A stretch of DNA of 64,000 nucleotides from JAFMJV01 sp034436555 (GTDB lineage: Bacteria; Chloroflexota; Limnocylindria; Limnocylindrales; CSP1-4), in the NCBI GenBank assembly GCA_034436555.1, contig DAOTUU010000048.1, forward strand, positions 150,142 through 214,141, read 5' to 3'. Shown here in pieces: positions 52,023 to 60,473 of the stretch. Numbering within the stretch: the first letter of the stretch is position 1; the number at the start of each line of letters is the position of its first letter. A program made the translations under genes and the position numbers. The notes under the pieces are model-generated. The model searched no databases. It was given only the letters and a program-made list of their open reading frames with translations, and was not told where the DNA came from.

Positions 52023-53882
52023 TCAGGGGCGCGCCCGGCGCACCATCGGCACCGGGCGCAGCCGCAGGACGCGCTCGCGGCGGCGCTCCTCGGTCACCAG
52101 CCGGTCCCGGGCGCGCATCACGTCGAACTGGCTGACCAGGCCCACCAGCCTGCGCCCGTCGCCGCGGTCCACGACCGGGAGCACCCCCAGTCGGCGCAGG
52201 GACATCCGCTCGACGGCCAGGCGCAGCGTCTCGTCCGGGTGCGCCACGATCGGCGTGCGCATGATGGCGGCCACCGTCTGCGGGACATCGGACGGCGGGG
52301 CATCGCGCTGCTGATCCTCGCCCGGTCGCCACGCGGCGAGGTCGCCGCGAGTCACCACCCCGGCCAGTCCGCCGTCCGCATCCACCACCGGGTAGAGCGG
52401 CTGGCGTCGACGATGGCGGTCGGTGACCAGCGTCGCGAGGTCCTCCAGCGGTCGGTCCGGGGGGAGCACCAGCACGTCGGTCGCCATCACGTCTCGCACG
52501 AGGAGCGCCTCCAGCGGGTCCACGGCGTACTCCCGGCTCACGTGGAACCCGCGCCGGGCGATCTTCTCGGTGAGGATGGAGCGTCGCAGCACGAGCACGC
52601 TGATGCCGTACGCGGTCATGCAGCCGACGAGCAGCGGCAGCAGCGCGTTCTGGTCGTGGGTCAGCTCCACCGCGAACACCATGGCGGTCAGGGGCGACCG
52701 CATCACGCCCGCCATCGTGGCCGCCATGCCCAGCAGCGCCCACGTGGCCGGGTCGGCACCGGGCAGCCAGTGTCCGGCGATGGACCCCGCGGCGCCGCCG
52801 ATGATGAGCAGCGGCGCGAGGATGCCGCCGCTCGTCCCGGAGCCGAGCGCGACGGACCAGATGGTGAGCTTGACCACGAGCAGCAGCACCAGCGATGAGA
52901 GGGCGAGCTCGCCGGACAGCTCCGCGGCGATCGACGCGTAGCCCACCCCCAGCGCGCGCGGGTCGATGAGCCCGCCGATGCCGACCACGATGCCGCCGAT
53001 GGCGGGCCACCACATCCAGTGGATCGGCAGGCGCTTGAAGGCGTCCTCGGCGCTGTACACGGCGGCCGTCAGGCCCCATGCCAGGAGCCCCCCGATGACG
53101 CCCACGGCGAGGCTGCCGAGGAGCGCCTCCGGTCCCAGGATGGGGTGGGCCGGGACCGGGAAGAGCGGCGCCGGCGGCAGCGCGCCAGCCTGCGCGAGGC
53201 CCATCCGGAGCGTCGCCGCGACGATGCAGGCGATCGCGGCGGGCAGCAGCGAGCGCGGCTTCCATTCGAACAGCAGCAGCTCCGCCGCGAGGATGACCGA
53301 GGCGACGGGCGTCGCGAACACGGCGGTCATGCCGGCCGCCGCCCCTGCCACCAGGAGCGTCTTGCGCTCCGCCGATGACAGGCGGAAGAACTGGCTGAGC
53401 AGGGACCCCAGGGCTCCACCCGTGAGGATGATGGGTCCCTCCGCGCCGAACGGACCGCCGGTGCCGATGCTGATCGCGGAGCTGGTGGGCTTGAGGACGG
53501 CCAGGCGAGGCTCCACCCGACTGCCGCCGACCAGGATCGTCTCGAGCGCCTCCGGGATGCCGTGGCCGCGGATGCGCTCGGATCCGAAGCGGGCCATCAG
53601 CCCGATGATCAGGCCGCCCGTGACCGGCACCAGGATCGACAGCAGCCCGAGGCTCCGCGGGTCGGGCGGCACGGCCTCGATGGAGATGGTGCCGTGGTAG
53701 AACAGGTTGGTGACCAGCGCGATGAGCGCCAGCAGGAGCACGGCGACTCCCGTCGCGACCACCCCCACGACCACGGCCAGCAGCATCAGGCGGAGGCTGT
53801 CCGGGGACATCGTGAAGTCGGCCAGCTGGCGCTCCGCGGGTGTCTCGATGTCCGAGGGCAGGTCCTCGGGGATGTTGGTCAC
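52023..53882 (-). CDS. ClC-family chloride channel/antiporter with CBS domains
   Basis: 619 residues. The ClC core (residues 30-450) shows GHGIPEALE for the GSGIP loop, GPFGAEGPIIL for GREGP with the gating Glu kept, and SGGILAPLL for GxFxP. The C-terminal 170 residues form two CBS domains (VRDVMATDVLVLPPDRPLED and IMRTPIVAHPDETLRLAVER) that probably bind adenosine nucleotides. GTG 53882 overlaps the MarR stop (GTGA), so the pair is coupled. Ion specificity and coupling not decided. Confidence 0.92.
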   Translation of the reverse strand: MTNIPEDLPSDIETPAERQLADFTMSPDSLRLMLLAVVVGVVATGVAVLLLALIALVTNLFYHGTISIEAVPPDPRSLGLLSILVPVTGGLIIGLMARFGSERIRGHGIPEALETILVGGSRVEPRLAVLKPTSSAISIGTGGPFGAEGPIILTGGALGSLLSQFFRLSSAERKTLLVAGAAAGMTAVFATPVASVILAAELLLFEWKPRSLLPAAIACIVAATLRMGLAQAGALPPAPLFPVPAHPILGPEALLGSLAVGVIGGLLAWGLTAAVYSAEDAFKRLPIHWMWWPAIGGIVVGIGGLIDPRALGVGYASIAAELSGELALSSLVLLLVVKLTIWSVALGSGTSGGILAPLLIIGGAAGSIAGHWLPGADPATWALLGMAATMAGVMRSPLTAMVFAVELTHDQNALLPLLVGCMTAYGISVLVLRRSILTEKIARRGFHVSREYAVDPLEALLVRDVMATDVLVLPPDRPLEDLATLVTDRHRRRQPLYPVVDADGGLAGVVTRGDLAAWRPGEDQQRDAPPSDVPQTVAAIMRTPIVAHPDETLRLAVERMSLRRLGVLPVVDRGDGRRLVGLVSQFDVMRARDRLVTEERRRERVLRLRPVPMVRRARP

Positions 53883-54346
53883 GAGAACACCGCCAGCGCA
53901 TCGGCGATCCGTTCCAGCAGCGCCGCGCCGCGGTCGGGGACGTGCAGCCGGGCGTCCGCCAGGGCGCCCTCGATGAGTTCCCGGCGCCGGGTCAGCACCG
54001 CACCCCGGAGGGCGCGTCCCGGGTGGGTGAGCCGGACGTCCGTGGCGCGCCGATCGGCGTCGTCGCGCTCGGCGGTCACCAGCCCGTGTCGCTCGAGGCG
54101 GCGCACGAGGCGACTGGCCGAGGGGACCGAGCCGCCCAGCCGCGCGGCAAGCTCGCCGATGCGCACGCCGTCGCTGTCCGCCACCACCATCAGCACGCGC
54201 CACTGGGGGAGTGTCAGGTCCGAGGCGGCGGGCACCTCCGCGAGGGCGCGCGCCGTGAGTCCGATGCCGCCCAGGAGGATGCGCTCGATGGCGTCGATCG
54301 TGTGGTCGCCGGGGGGTGGTGTCACACGCCGGTTATCAGTTGTCAT
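53879..54346 (-). CDS. MarR-family transcriptional regulator
   Basis: 155 residues with the MarR winged helix: LTLPQWRVLMVVADSDGVRI, GGSVPSASRLVRRLERHGLV, and the wing ERDDADRRATDVRLTHPGR. A 13-bp inverted repeat covers the start codon and the -10 box, so autorepression is likely. ATG 54346 would be leaderless; a GTG at 54325 is an alternative start placed after the operator. It overlaps the ClC gene, which is the probable target. Confidence 0.9.
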   Translation of the reverse strand: MTTDNRRVTPPPGDHTIDAIERILLGGIGLTARALAEVPAASDLTLPQWRVLMVVADSDGVRIGELAARLGGSVPSASRLVRRLERHGLVTAERDDADRRATDVRLTHPGRALRGAVLTRRRELIEGALADARLHVPDRGAALLERIADALAVFS

Positions 54347-54361
54347 ACGACAGATGATAAC
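54332..54361. promoter_or_regulatory. MarR operator overlapping promoter and start codon
   Basis: GTTATCAGTTGTC (54332-54344), 4 nt, GACAGATGATAAC (54349-54361); 11 of 13 positions pair. It contains the minus-strand -10 match TATCAT (54359-54354) and the ATG at 54346. An AT-rich dyad of this type is typical for MarR binding. Confidence 0.75.
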
Positions 54362-54933
54362 GCGCGGTACGTACCCCGGTGGGCGCGACCGCGGGGGCGG
54401 GGCGGGGCGCGGCGGGGCGCGACCGCGGGGGCGGGGCGGGGCGGGGCGCGCGGAGCTTCGGACGAGGAGCCGGGGGTTCGTCATGGAAGACCAGCTCGGT
54501 CCGCCGTCGGCTGGCCGACTCGTCACGCAGCGATGCAAGTGGTCTTGGGCGAGCCACGACCCGCGACTCATCACGCCGACGCGGTCCATCCGTGCTCGGA
54601 GAGCGGCCCGGGCGGCCTCCGAACGCGGCTCCGGGGCGCCCAACAGCGCGCCCATCGATCGGTGACGACTCGCCATCACAGCGACTCGCCCCCGAACGTG
54701 CTGGTCGATCGCCCAGCGGCGCGCCGGGGCGGCGGCCGGACGCGGCGGCGCACGGCGGCGGGACGCGGCGGCGCACGGCGGCCGGACGTGGCGACGCGCG
54801 GCGGCGGGAGTGATCCCATCGGTCTGAGCGCGGAGAATCAGCGCGGCGGACCTGTCGGGCGGCCGGTGGCTGACCCGGCGCGACCTGACGCCCTGACCGC
54901 CACCAGCGGAATCCAAGCGCGTACTCTTGCCGC
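54362..54933. other. Repeat-rich intergenic region, 570 nt
   Basis: No gene recognised. It contains two copies of a GCGCGACCGCGGGGGCGGGG word (54378 onward and 54416 onward) and GCGGCGCACGGCGGCCGGAC-like words at 54728-54800. A TACTCT box at 54922-54927 lies 6 nt before the next gene. Confidence 0.5.
54922..54927 (+). promoter_or_regulatory. -10-like box of the ZIP-like gene
   Basis: TACTCT, 6 nt before ATG 54934, with no Shine-Dalgarno sequence; the mRNA may be leaderless. Confidence 0.4.
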
Positions 54934-55620
54934 ATGCTCGAAGCGCTGGTGGTGGGTGCGCTCGCCCAGTCGTCGTTGTTCCTGGTGGGTCTCCTCGTCT
55001 ACGTCGTGAAGGTGCCGGTCGGGATCGTGGGGCAGATGGCCGGGCTCGGGGCGGGGGCCCTGCTCGGCGCGGTGGCGTTCGACCTGGTGCCGGAGGCCAC
55101 GGTCTCGCTCGACAACCTCCAGATCGGCGTCTGGCTGCTGGCGGGTGCGGCGGTGTTCGTGGTGGCCGACCGGATGATCGAGCGGAAGTACGGCGATTCG
55201 GGCGCCATGGGCATCGTGGTCGGCAATGTCAATGACGCGCTGCCGGAGTCGCTCATCTTCGGCATCCAGCTGGGCGGCGGGCTCGCCCTCAGCGTGCCGT
55301 TCATCGCGTCCGTTTGGATCTCCAACATCCCCCAGGTCATGCCGCCTGCGGCCGATCTCGCCGCGAGCGGCTGGAAGGTGGGTCGCCAGGCGCTGCTGTG
55401 GGGGTCGGTGGTCATCATCGCGGGCGTCTGCTCCGCGGTCGGCTATGTCATCGCCCAGGCGCTCGGCGACGCCAATGGCGCCCGGCTCGCGGCCTTCACC
55501 ATCGGCAGCCTCGTCGCGATGCTCACCACGTCGATGATCCCGTTCGCGTATGAGAAGGGCGGACTGGCGGCGGGCGTCTGGGCGGTGGTCGGGTTCGGGC
55601 TCACGCTGGCTGCGGCGTAG
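54934..55620 (+). CDS. ZIP-like membrane transporter with altered metal-site motifs
   Basis: 228 residues with seven to eight helices. The helix IV/V regions NVNDALPESLIFGIQLG and ASVWISNIPQVMPPA align with the HNxPEG and SNIPEG motifs of ZIP metal transporters, but the metal-ligand His is Asn/Asp and the second Glu is Gln. It may carry another ion or be a divergent ZIP. The last 20 codons (GLAAGVWAVVGFGLTLAAA) are duplicated at 63418-63475. Leaderless start likely. Confidence 0.65.
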   Translation: MLEALVVGALAQSSLFLVGLLVYVVKVPVGIVGQMAGLGAGALLGAVAFDLVPEATVSLDNLQIGVWLLAGAAVFVVADRMIERKYGDSGAMGIVVGNVNDALPESLIFGIQLGGGLALSVPFIASVWISNIPQVMPPAADLAASGWKVGRQALLWGSVVIIAGVCSAVGYVIAQALGDANGARLAAFTIGSLVAMLTTSMIPFAYEKGGLAAGVWAVVGFGLTLAAA

Positions 55621-55690
55621 GGCCTGAGACGCGGCTCCACCGTCCTGGCCGAAGCGTCGGCACCCGGTCGAACCTCGACGACGGGCTGCC

Positions 55691-55712
55691 CGACGCCTCC
55701 GCGGAGGCGTCG
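55691..55712. terminator. Bidirectional terminator-like palindrome
   Basis: Perfect 22-nt palindrome (arms CGACGCCTCCG and CGGAGGCGTCG) between the ZIP-like gene and the convergent DUF411 gene, 6 nt from the stop of the latter. Good position for a two-way terminator. Confidence 0.6.
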
Positions 55713-55717
55713 ACCTG

Positions 55718-56209
55718 TCAGTACGACCCGAACAGGCTGGTCTGGCCGTCGACGAAGGCGAGGACCTGGAATGTGCCGCCCTTCTCCCCGGGCATGCCGG
55801 GGGACCCGGGCGGCATCCCGGGCAGACTGATGCCGTCGACCGCCGGCCGCAGCGTGAGGAGGTCCTCGATCGCCTCGACGGGGACGTGGCCCTCCACGAC
55901 GTAGCCGTCGACCTCCGCCGTGTGGCAGCTCCAGGCGTCCTCGGGCACGCCGGCGTCGGCCTTGATGGGGCCCATGTCGGCCGTCGTCACCGAGGTCACC
56001 ACGAACCCGTGGGCGACCAGATACGCCTCCCACTCGCGACAGCAGGTGCAGCTGGGTGACCGATGAACCTCCACGACGGCGGCATGGACAGCCGGCCGCG
56101 TGGGGGACGGGTCATGTCGGGCGACCGGTCCACAGCCCCCGAGGAGTGCCAGGCCCGCGATCGGGGCGAGGAGGAGGAACGCGCGTCGGGTCATCGGCAC
56201 AGTGTCCAC
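55718..56209 (-). CDS. DUF411 metal-binding lipoprotein
   Basis: 163 residues. N-terminus MTRRAFLLLAPIAGLALLGG then Cys gives a lipobox (LLGGC), with a twin-Arg at the start, so an exported lipoprotein. The DUF411 core has SPSCTCCREWEAYLVAHGF and DAWSCHTAEVDGYVVEGHVP, with conserved Cys and His; family members are linked to copper resistance. ATG at 56194 may be the real start instead of GTG 56209. A Met/Pro/Gly-rich loop lies before the C-terminus. Confidence 0.9.
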   Translation of the reverse strand: MDTVPMTRRAFLLLAPIAGLALLGGCGPVARHDPSPTRPAVHAAVVEVHRSPSCTCCREWEAYLVAHGFVVTSVTTADMGPIKADAGVPEDAWSCHTAEVDGYVVEGHVPVEAIEDLLTLRPAVDGISLPGMPPGSPGMPGEKGGTFQVLAFVDGQTSLFGSY

Positions 56210-56248
56210 GCGGCGGGTCGATCCGGCGCGGGCCGGATGGCCCGTTCC

Positions 56249-57616
56249 TCAGCCTGCGTAGCCAGCGCGCGCGGCGATGGCATGCGCCGACTCCGTGGCA
56301 CGCGCCATGATCGCCGCCGGGTCCATCGCCACGTGGCGCCCATCCCGGAGCAGCATCCGACCGTCGACCAGGACCGTGCGCACGTTGCCCGGCAGCCCAC
56401 GCCCGACGAGCGCGGTCACCGGGTCGCCCGCGGGTCCCATGTTGAGCGCGGTTCGATCGACCGTGATGACGTCCGCCCGCTTGCCGGGCGTGAGCGATCC
56501 CACCGAGTCCGCGATGCCCAGCGTCCGGGCGCCGTCGAGCGTGGCGAGCTCCAGCATCCGCCGGTAGGTGACGCCCGTGTCCTCGCCGAGCCGGTTGCTG
56601 TTCGCCCGGTGCAGCATCCGCATCGAGGCGAAGAAGTCCGCGGGCACGCCACTTGATGAGTCCACCGACAGGCCCAGCGTCGCGCCCGCGCGATCGAGCT
56701 CGAAGAACCTGACCTGCTGTTCGGGTCCTCGCCCGACCTCCCCGATCGTGGACATGCTCCAGGCCGTCCCGCGCTCGGCGACGATCGCGTTCTCCCGATC
56801 CGTGGTGAGCATGGGGTGGACGAGCAGCACGTCCGGACCCAGCAGGCCCTCGGCCTCCAGCATCGTGACCAGGGCGCGCGGCGAGGCATGCAGTGTGATC
56901 GGCACGCCCAGCTCGCGGGCGGCCGCCCAGTCCTGGTGTGCGATCGAGATGTCGATGGCCCCCCGGGCGCTCTGACCCGGGACCAGGTTGCGCGACGCGA
57001 TCCCCAGGTGGATCCGGCCATCCGTGAGCGCGGGGTCGCGGAACCACGTCCGGTGGGTCTCGCGCAGTCCGGCCGCGTCCATGGGCAGGGTGAGGTCGGA
57101 CCGCTGCGCCCAGCCGTACGAGAAGCGTGCCCGGATCCCCGACGCGACCAGGGCCCGGATCGACGCGTCCGCGTACTCCGGGCCACGCACGTTGTGGGAC
57201 CAGTCATGGACCGTCGTGATGCCCGACGCGATGGCCTCCGCCACGCCCAGCAGCGTGGCGGCCGCGGTGTCCTCCGGCAGGAACGACGGACCCAGCGCGA
57301 TGGTCACGGTCATGTAGTCCCGGGCCGGGTCGTCCTCCACCAGGAAGGCCCGCATGGAGCTGTTCCAGAGGTGCCAGTGGGTCTCCACGAAGCCGGGCAT
57401 CACGATCTGCCCGGATGCGTCGAGGACGTGTGCGCCGGGCGCCGCGATGTCCGCCGCGACCTCCACGACCCGCCCGTCCCGGACCAGCACGTCGCCCACC
57501 GGCAGGTCGCCCACGGCGACGTCCATCGACAGCACGTGGCCGCCCTTCAGAAGGTACTCGGCCCGCTCCGGCAGCTCGCTGGTCCCGGCGAACCCACGGG
57601 GATCTCGATCGCTCAT
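56249..57616 (-). CDS. Amidohydrolase (chlorohydrolase/deaminase type)
   Basis: 455 residues of the metal-dependent amidohydrolase superfamily (SsnA/TrzN/GuaD type). Composite N-terminal strand part, then the HxH metal site ETHWHLW near residue 78, ITLHASPRALV with the third His near 240, LLVHPMLTT near 270 and SVDSSSGVPADFF where an Asp ligand is expected near 320. The end LTPGKRADVITVDRTAL is typical. Substrate unknown; probably a deaminated or dechlorinated heterocycle or a formamide-type compound. It sits behind the second peptide importer on the same strand, which may supply its substrate. Confidence 0.9.
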   Translation of the reverse strand: MSDRDPRGFAGTSELPERAEYLLKGGHVLSMDVAVGDLPVGDVLVRDGRVVEVAADIAAPGAHVLDASGQIVMPGFVETHWHLWNSSMRAFLVEDDPARDYMTVTIALGPSFLPEDTAAATLLGVAEAIASGITTVHDWSHNVRGPEYADASIRALVASGIRARFSYGWAQRSDLTLPMDAAGLRETHRTWFRDPALTDGRIHLGIASRNLVPGQSARGAIDISIAHQDWAAARELGVPITLHASPRALVTMLEAEGLLGPDVLLVHPMLTTDRENAIVAERGTAWSMSTIGEVGRGPEQQVRFFELDRAGATLGLSVDSSSGVPADFFASMRMLHRANSNRLGEDTGVTYRRMLELATLDGARTLGIADSVGSLTPGKRADVITVDRTALNMGPAGDPVTALVGRGLPGNVRTVLVDGRMLLRDGRHVAMDPAAIMARATESAHAIAARAGYAG

Positions 57617-57661
57617 GCGCGCACTCCTCTCGACGCATCCCGCCGTGACCGGCGGGATGCG

Positions 57662-58462
57662 TCACACGGCCAGACGGGGGACCGACGCCAGCAGCTCCCG
57701 CGTGTACCAGTGGGATGGGTTGGTGAACAGCTCCTCGGTGGCGTTCGTCTCCACGATCTCCCCCTTGTGGATGATCGCGATCCGCTGGCTGATGTGGCGC
57801 ACCACGCTCAGGTCGTGCGAGATGAACAGGTAGCTCAGGTGGTGCTCGTCCTGGAGGTCCTCGAACAGGTTGATGATCTGGCTCTGCGTGGACACGTCCA
57901 GGGCGCTCACCACCTCGTCGCACACGATGAGCTCCGGCTCGGTGGCCAGCGCCCGGGCGATCGCGACGCGCTGCTGCTGGCCCCCCGACAGCTCGATGGG
58001 GTACTTCTTGGCCTGGAACGCGGCGAGGCCGACGTCCGACAGCAGGGCGGCCACGACCTTCTCGCGCTCCGCCCCGGAGAGACCCCGGTGGCGCGCGACG
58101 GCCTCGGCGATCGCGTCGCCCACGAGCATCCTGGGGTTGAGCGAGTTGAGCGGGTCCTGGAACACGACCTGGACCTTCTTGTGGAACCACAGGGGGGCCG
58201 ACCGGCCGATCGTCGCCAGGTCCAGCCCCACGACCCGCAGGCTTCCACCGCTGATCGGCACCAGCCTCAGGATGGCGCGCCCGATGGTGCTCTTGCCCGA
58301 CCCGGACTCACCGATGAGCCCGAACGTCTCGCCCCTCGCAACGCTGAAGCTGGCCTCGCGCACGGCCCGAAACACGAGCCGGGGTCCGAACAGGCCCTGC
58401 CGCCGCCCGACATAGTCGATCGACAGCCCCTCGGCGGCCAGGATGGGCTCAGCCATCGGCAT
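57662..58462 (-). CDS. Peptide/nickel ABC transporter ATP-binding protein (DppF type)
   Basis: 266 residues. Walker A GESGSGKS near 47, signature LSGGQQQR, Walker B LIVCDEV (Glu and a Val in place of the usual Pro), H-loop SHDLSVV. It ends soon after the ATPase domain and lacks the oligo_HPY cysteine tail. ATG 58462 has GGAGGAG 7 nt upstream; a second ATG at 58456 is possible. It overlaps the 3' end of the permease-ATPase fusion gene by 14 nt. Confidence 0.9.
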   Translation of the reverse strand: MPMAEPILAAEGLSIDYVGRRQGLFGPRLVFRAVREASFSVARGETFGLIGESGSGKSTIGRAILRLVPISGGSLRVVGLDLATIGRSAPLWFHKKVQVVFQDPLNSLNPRMLVGDAIAEAVARHRGLSGAEREKVVAALLSDVGLAAFQAKKYPIELSGGQQQRVAIARALATEPELIVCDEVVSALDVSTQSQIINLFEDLQDEHHLSYLFISHDLSVVRHISQRIAIIHKGEIVETNATEELFTNPSHWYTRELLASVPRLAV

Positions 58463-60473
58463 GGGCCATCTCCTCCACCCCCGCGAGGCGCAGGTCGGTG
58501 CGGCGGCACCGGACCCCGTCGATGAGGACCTGGCGCGCGTCGCGACATGCCTGCTCCGCATACGCGCAGCGTGGGGCGAAGCGACACCCGGTCGGCCAGG
58601 CCCACGGCGGCGGGACCACACCGGTGATCGACTCGAGCCGATCCGATCGATCCGACCGGGTGGCGTTCCGGGGGGTGGACCGGAGCAACGCGGCCGTGTA
58701 CGGGTGGCGCGGCCTCGCGAACAGGTCCCGGACGAGGCCCACCTCCACGATCTCTCCCGCGTACATCACGCCCACGCGCTCGCAGGTCTCGGCGATGACG
58801 CCCAGGTCGTGGGTGATGAGCAGGAGCGCCATGCCGAGGCGCTCCTGGAGGTCGGCCAGCAGCGCCAGCACCTGCTTCTGGATGAGCACGTCGAGCGCCG
58901 TCGATGGCTCGTCGGCGATGAGCAGCCTCGGGCTCGACGCGAGCGCGGCGGCGATGACCACCCGCTGCGCCATGCCGCCCGAGAACTGGTGGGGGTAGTC
59001 GTCCAGGCGCCGCCGGGCGTCGGCCACCCCGACCATGTCCAGGAGCTCGACGCTCCGCTCCCGCGCCGTGTCGCGGCTCATCGGGGCGTGGGCCTGCACG
59101 CTGTCGATGAGCTGCTGGCCGACGGTGTGGACCGGTGACAGGGCCGCCATCGGGTCCTGCATGATCATGCCGATGTCCGATCCGCGGATGCGCGACATGT
59201 CCCGCTCGGAGCGTCCCACGAGCTCGGCACCGTCGAACCGGATGCTGCCCGCGGCGATCCGCGCCGAGGGCGGGAGCATGGCCATGATGGCCGACGCCGT
59301 CATGGACTTGCCGGACCCCGACTCGCCCACGAGGCCGAGCGTCTGGCCCGCATCCAGGGTGAAGCCGATGTCGCTCAGGATGGGGGTCACCCGACCGTCG
59401 GGCTGCGCGATCTCCACCGAGAGACCGCTCACCTCGAGCAGCGGCCGCGGGCGCGCTCCCCCATGGTCGCCGTTGACCGCCACGACCGGGACCGCGGCCG
59501 CGTCGGCCGAGACCGCGTCGGCCGCCGTGATCTCGGCACGCGCGGCCGGGGCGCGGGAGATGCGCCGGACCTGCTTGTTGGACAGGGCGTCCTGGAGTCC
59601 GTCGCCGAGCAGGTTGAACGCGAGGACCGTGAGCGTGATGGCGAGGCCGGGCGCCAGGGTCAGCAGGGGCTGCGTCTCCTGGTACTGACGCGAGGTATTG
59701 AGCATCCCGCCCCAGCTGGGCGTGCCCAGCTCGACCCCCAGGCCCAGGAAGCTGAGCGAGGCCTCCACCAGGATGACGGTGCCCAGCGTCAGCGACGCGC
59801 GGATGATGAGCGGCGGAGCCACGTTCGGGAAGACGTGGCGCAGCAGGATCCGGGGCCGTCGGATGCCGAGCACGCGAACCGCGTCGACATAGGGCTGCGC
59901 ACGCACCGCCAGGGTCATGCCCCGAGCGAGGCGCGCGAAGGAGGCCGCGAACAGGATGCTGACCGCGATCATCGCGTTGGTCAGGCCGCTGCCCAGGACG
60001 GCCACGATGGCCATCGCCACGAGCAGCAGCGGGACCGCATCCATGATGTCCGTGACGCGCATCGCGAAGCTGCCCCACAGGCCGCCGAAGTAGCCCGCGG
60101 TGATGCCGATGGCCGTGCCCAGCACGAACGCCACGGTGACCGTCACGATCGACGAGACCAGGGCGAGCTGCGCGCCGTACAGGATGCGCGTGAGCACGTC
60201 GCGACCCAGCTCGTCGGTGCCCAGCCAGTGACCGGCGGACGGACCCTGGAGGCGCTCCGAGACGTGCGACTGGATGGGCGAGTAGGGCGACAGGACCGGC
60301 ACCAGGATCGCGAAGACCGCCAGCAGCGCCAGGAACGCCAGGGCGACCAGCGTGACCCGCTGGCGCGCCAGGTTCCGGGCGATCCTGCGCCACCCGGTCA
60401 GCTGCTCCATGCCGCCCTCGGGCGGCGATCCGGCCTGCGCGACCTCCTCGGCACCCGTGACCGCCGCGGTCAT
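58449..60473 (-). CDS. Fused peptide ABC permease (DppC) and ATPase (DppD)
   Basis: 674 residues. Residues 25-310 form a DppC-type permease (LGTDELGRDVLTRILYG, EAA loop YVDAVRVLGIRRPRILLRHV); residues 310-345 are an Ala-rich linker; residues 350-650 are a DppD-type ATPase with Walker A GESGSGKS, signature FSGGMAQR, Walker B LLIADEP and oligo_HPY CRFAPRCAYAEQAC. The two functions are normally separate proteins; in this window the first peptide importer has them separate. ATG 60473 overlaps the dppB stop. Confidence 0.92.
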   Translation of the reverse strand: MTAAVTGAEEVAQAGSPPEGGMEQLTGWRRIARNLARQRVTLVALAFLALLAVFAILVPVLSPYSPIQSHVSERLQGPSAGHWLGTDELGRDVLTRILYGAQLALVSSIVTVTVAFVLGTAIGITAGYFGGLWGSFAMRVTDIMDAVPLLLVAMAIVAVLGSGLTNAMIAVSILFAASFARLARGMTLAVRAQPYVDAVRVLGIRRPRILLRHVFPNVAPPLIIRASLTLGTVILVEASLSFLGLGVELGTPSWGGMLNTSRQYQETQPLLTLAPGLAITLTVLAFNLLGDGLQDALSNKQVRRISRAPAARAEITAADAVSADAAAVPVVAVNGDHGGARPRPLLEVSGLSVEIAQPDGRVTPILSDIGFTLDAGQTLGLVGESGSGKSMTASAIMAMLPPSARIAAGSIRFDGAELVGRSERDMSRIRGSDIGMIMQDPMAALSPVHTVGQQLIDSVQAHAPMSRDTARERSVELLDMVGVADARRRLDDYPHQFSGGMAQRVVIAAALASSPRLLIADEPSTALDVLIQKQVLALLADLQERLGMALLLITHDLGVIAETCERVGVMYAGEIVEVGLVRDLFARPRHPYTAALLRSTPRNATRSDRSDRLESITGVVPPPWAWPTGCRFAPRCAYAEQACRDARQVLIDGVRCRRTDLRLAGVEEMAHADG

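Noticed and set aside
51190..53901. 903-codon minus-strand frame
   Set aside because: Lies in another frame of the ClC gene and across the cupin operon; no motif.
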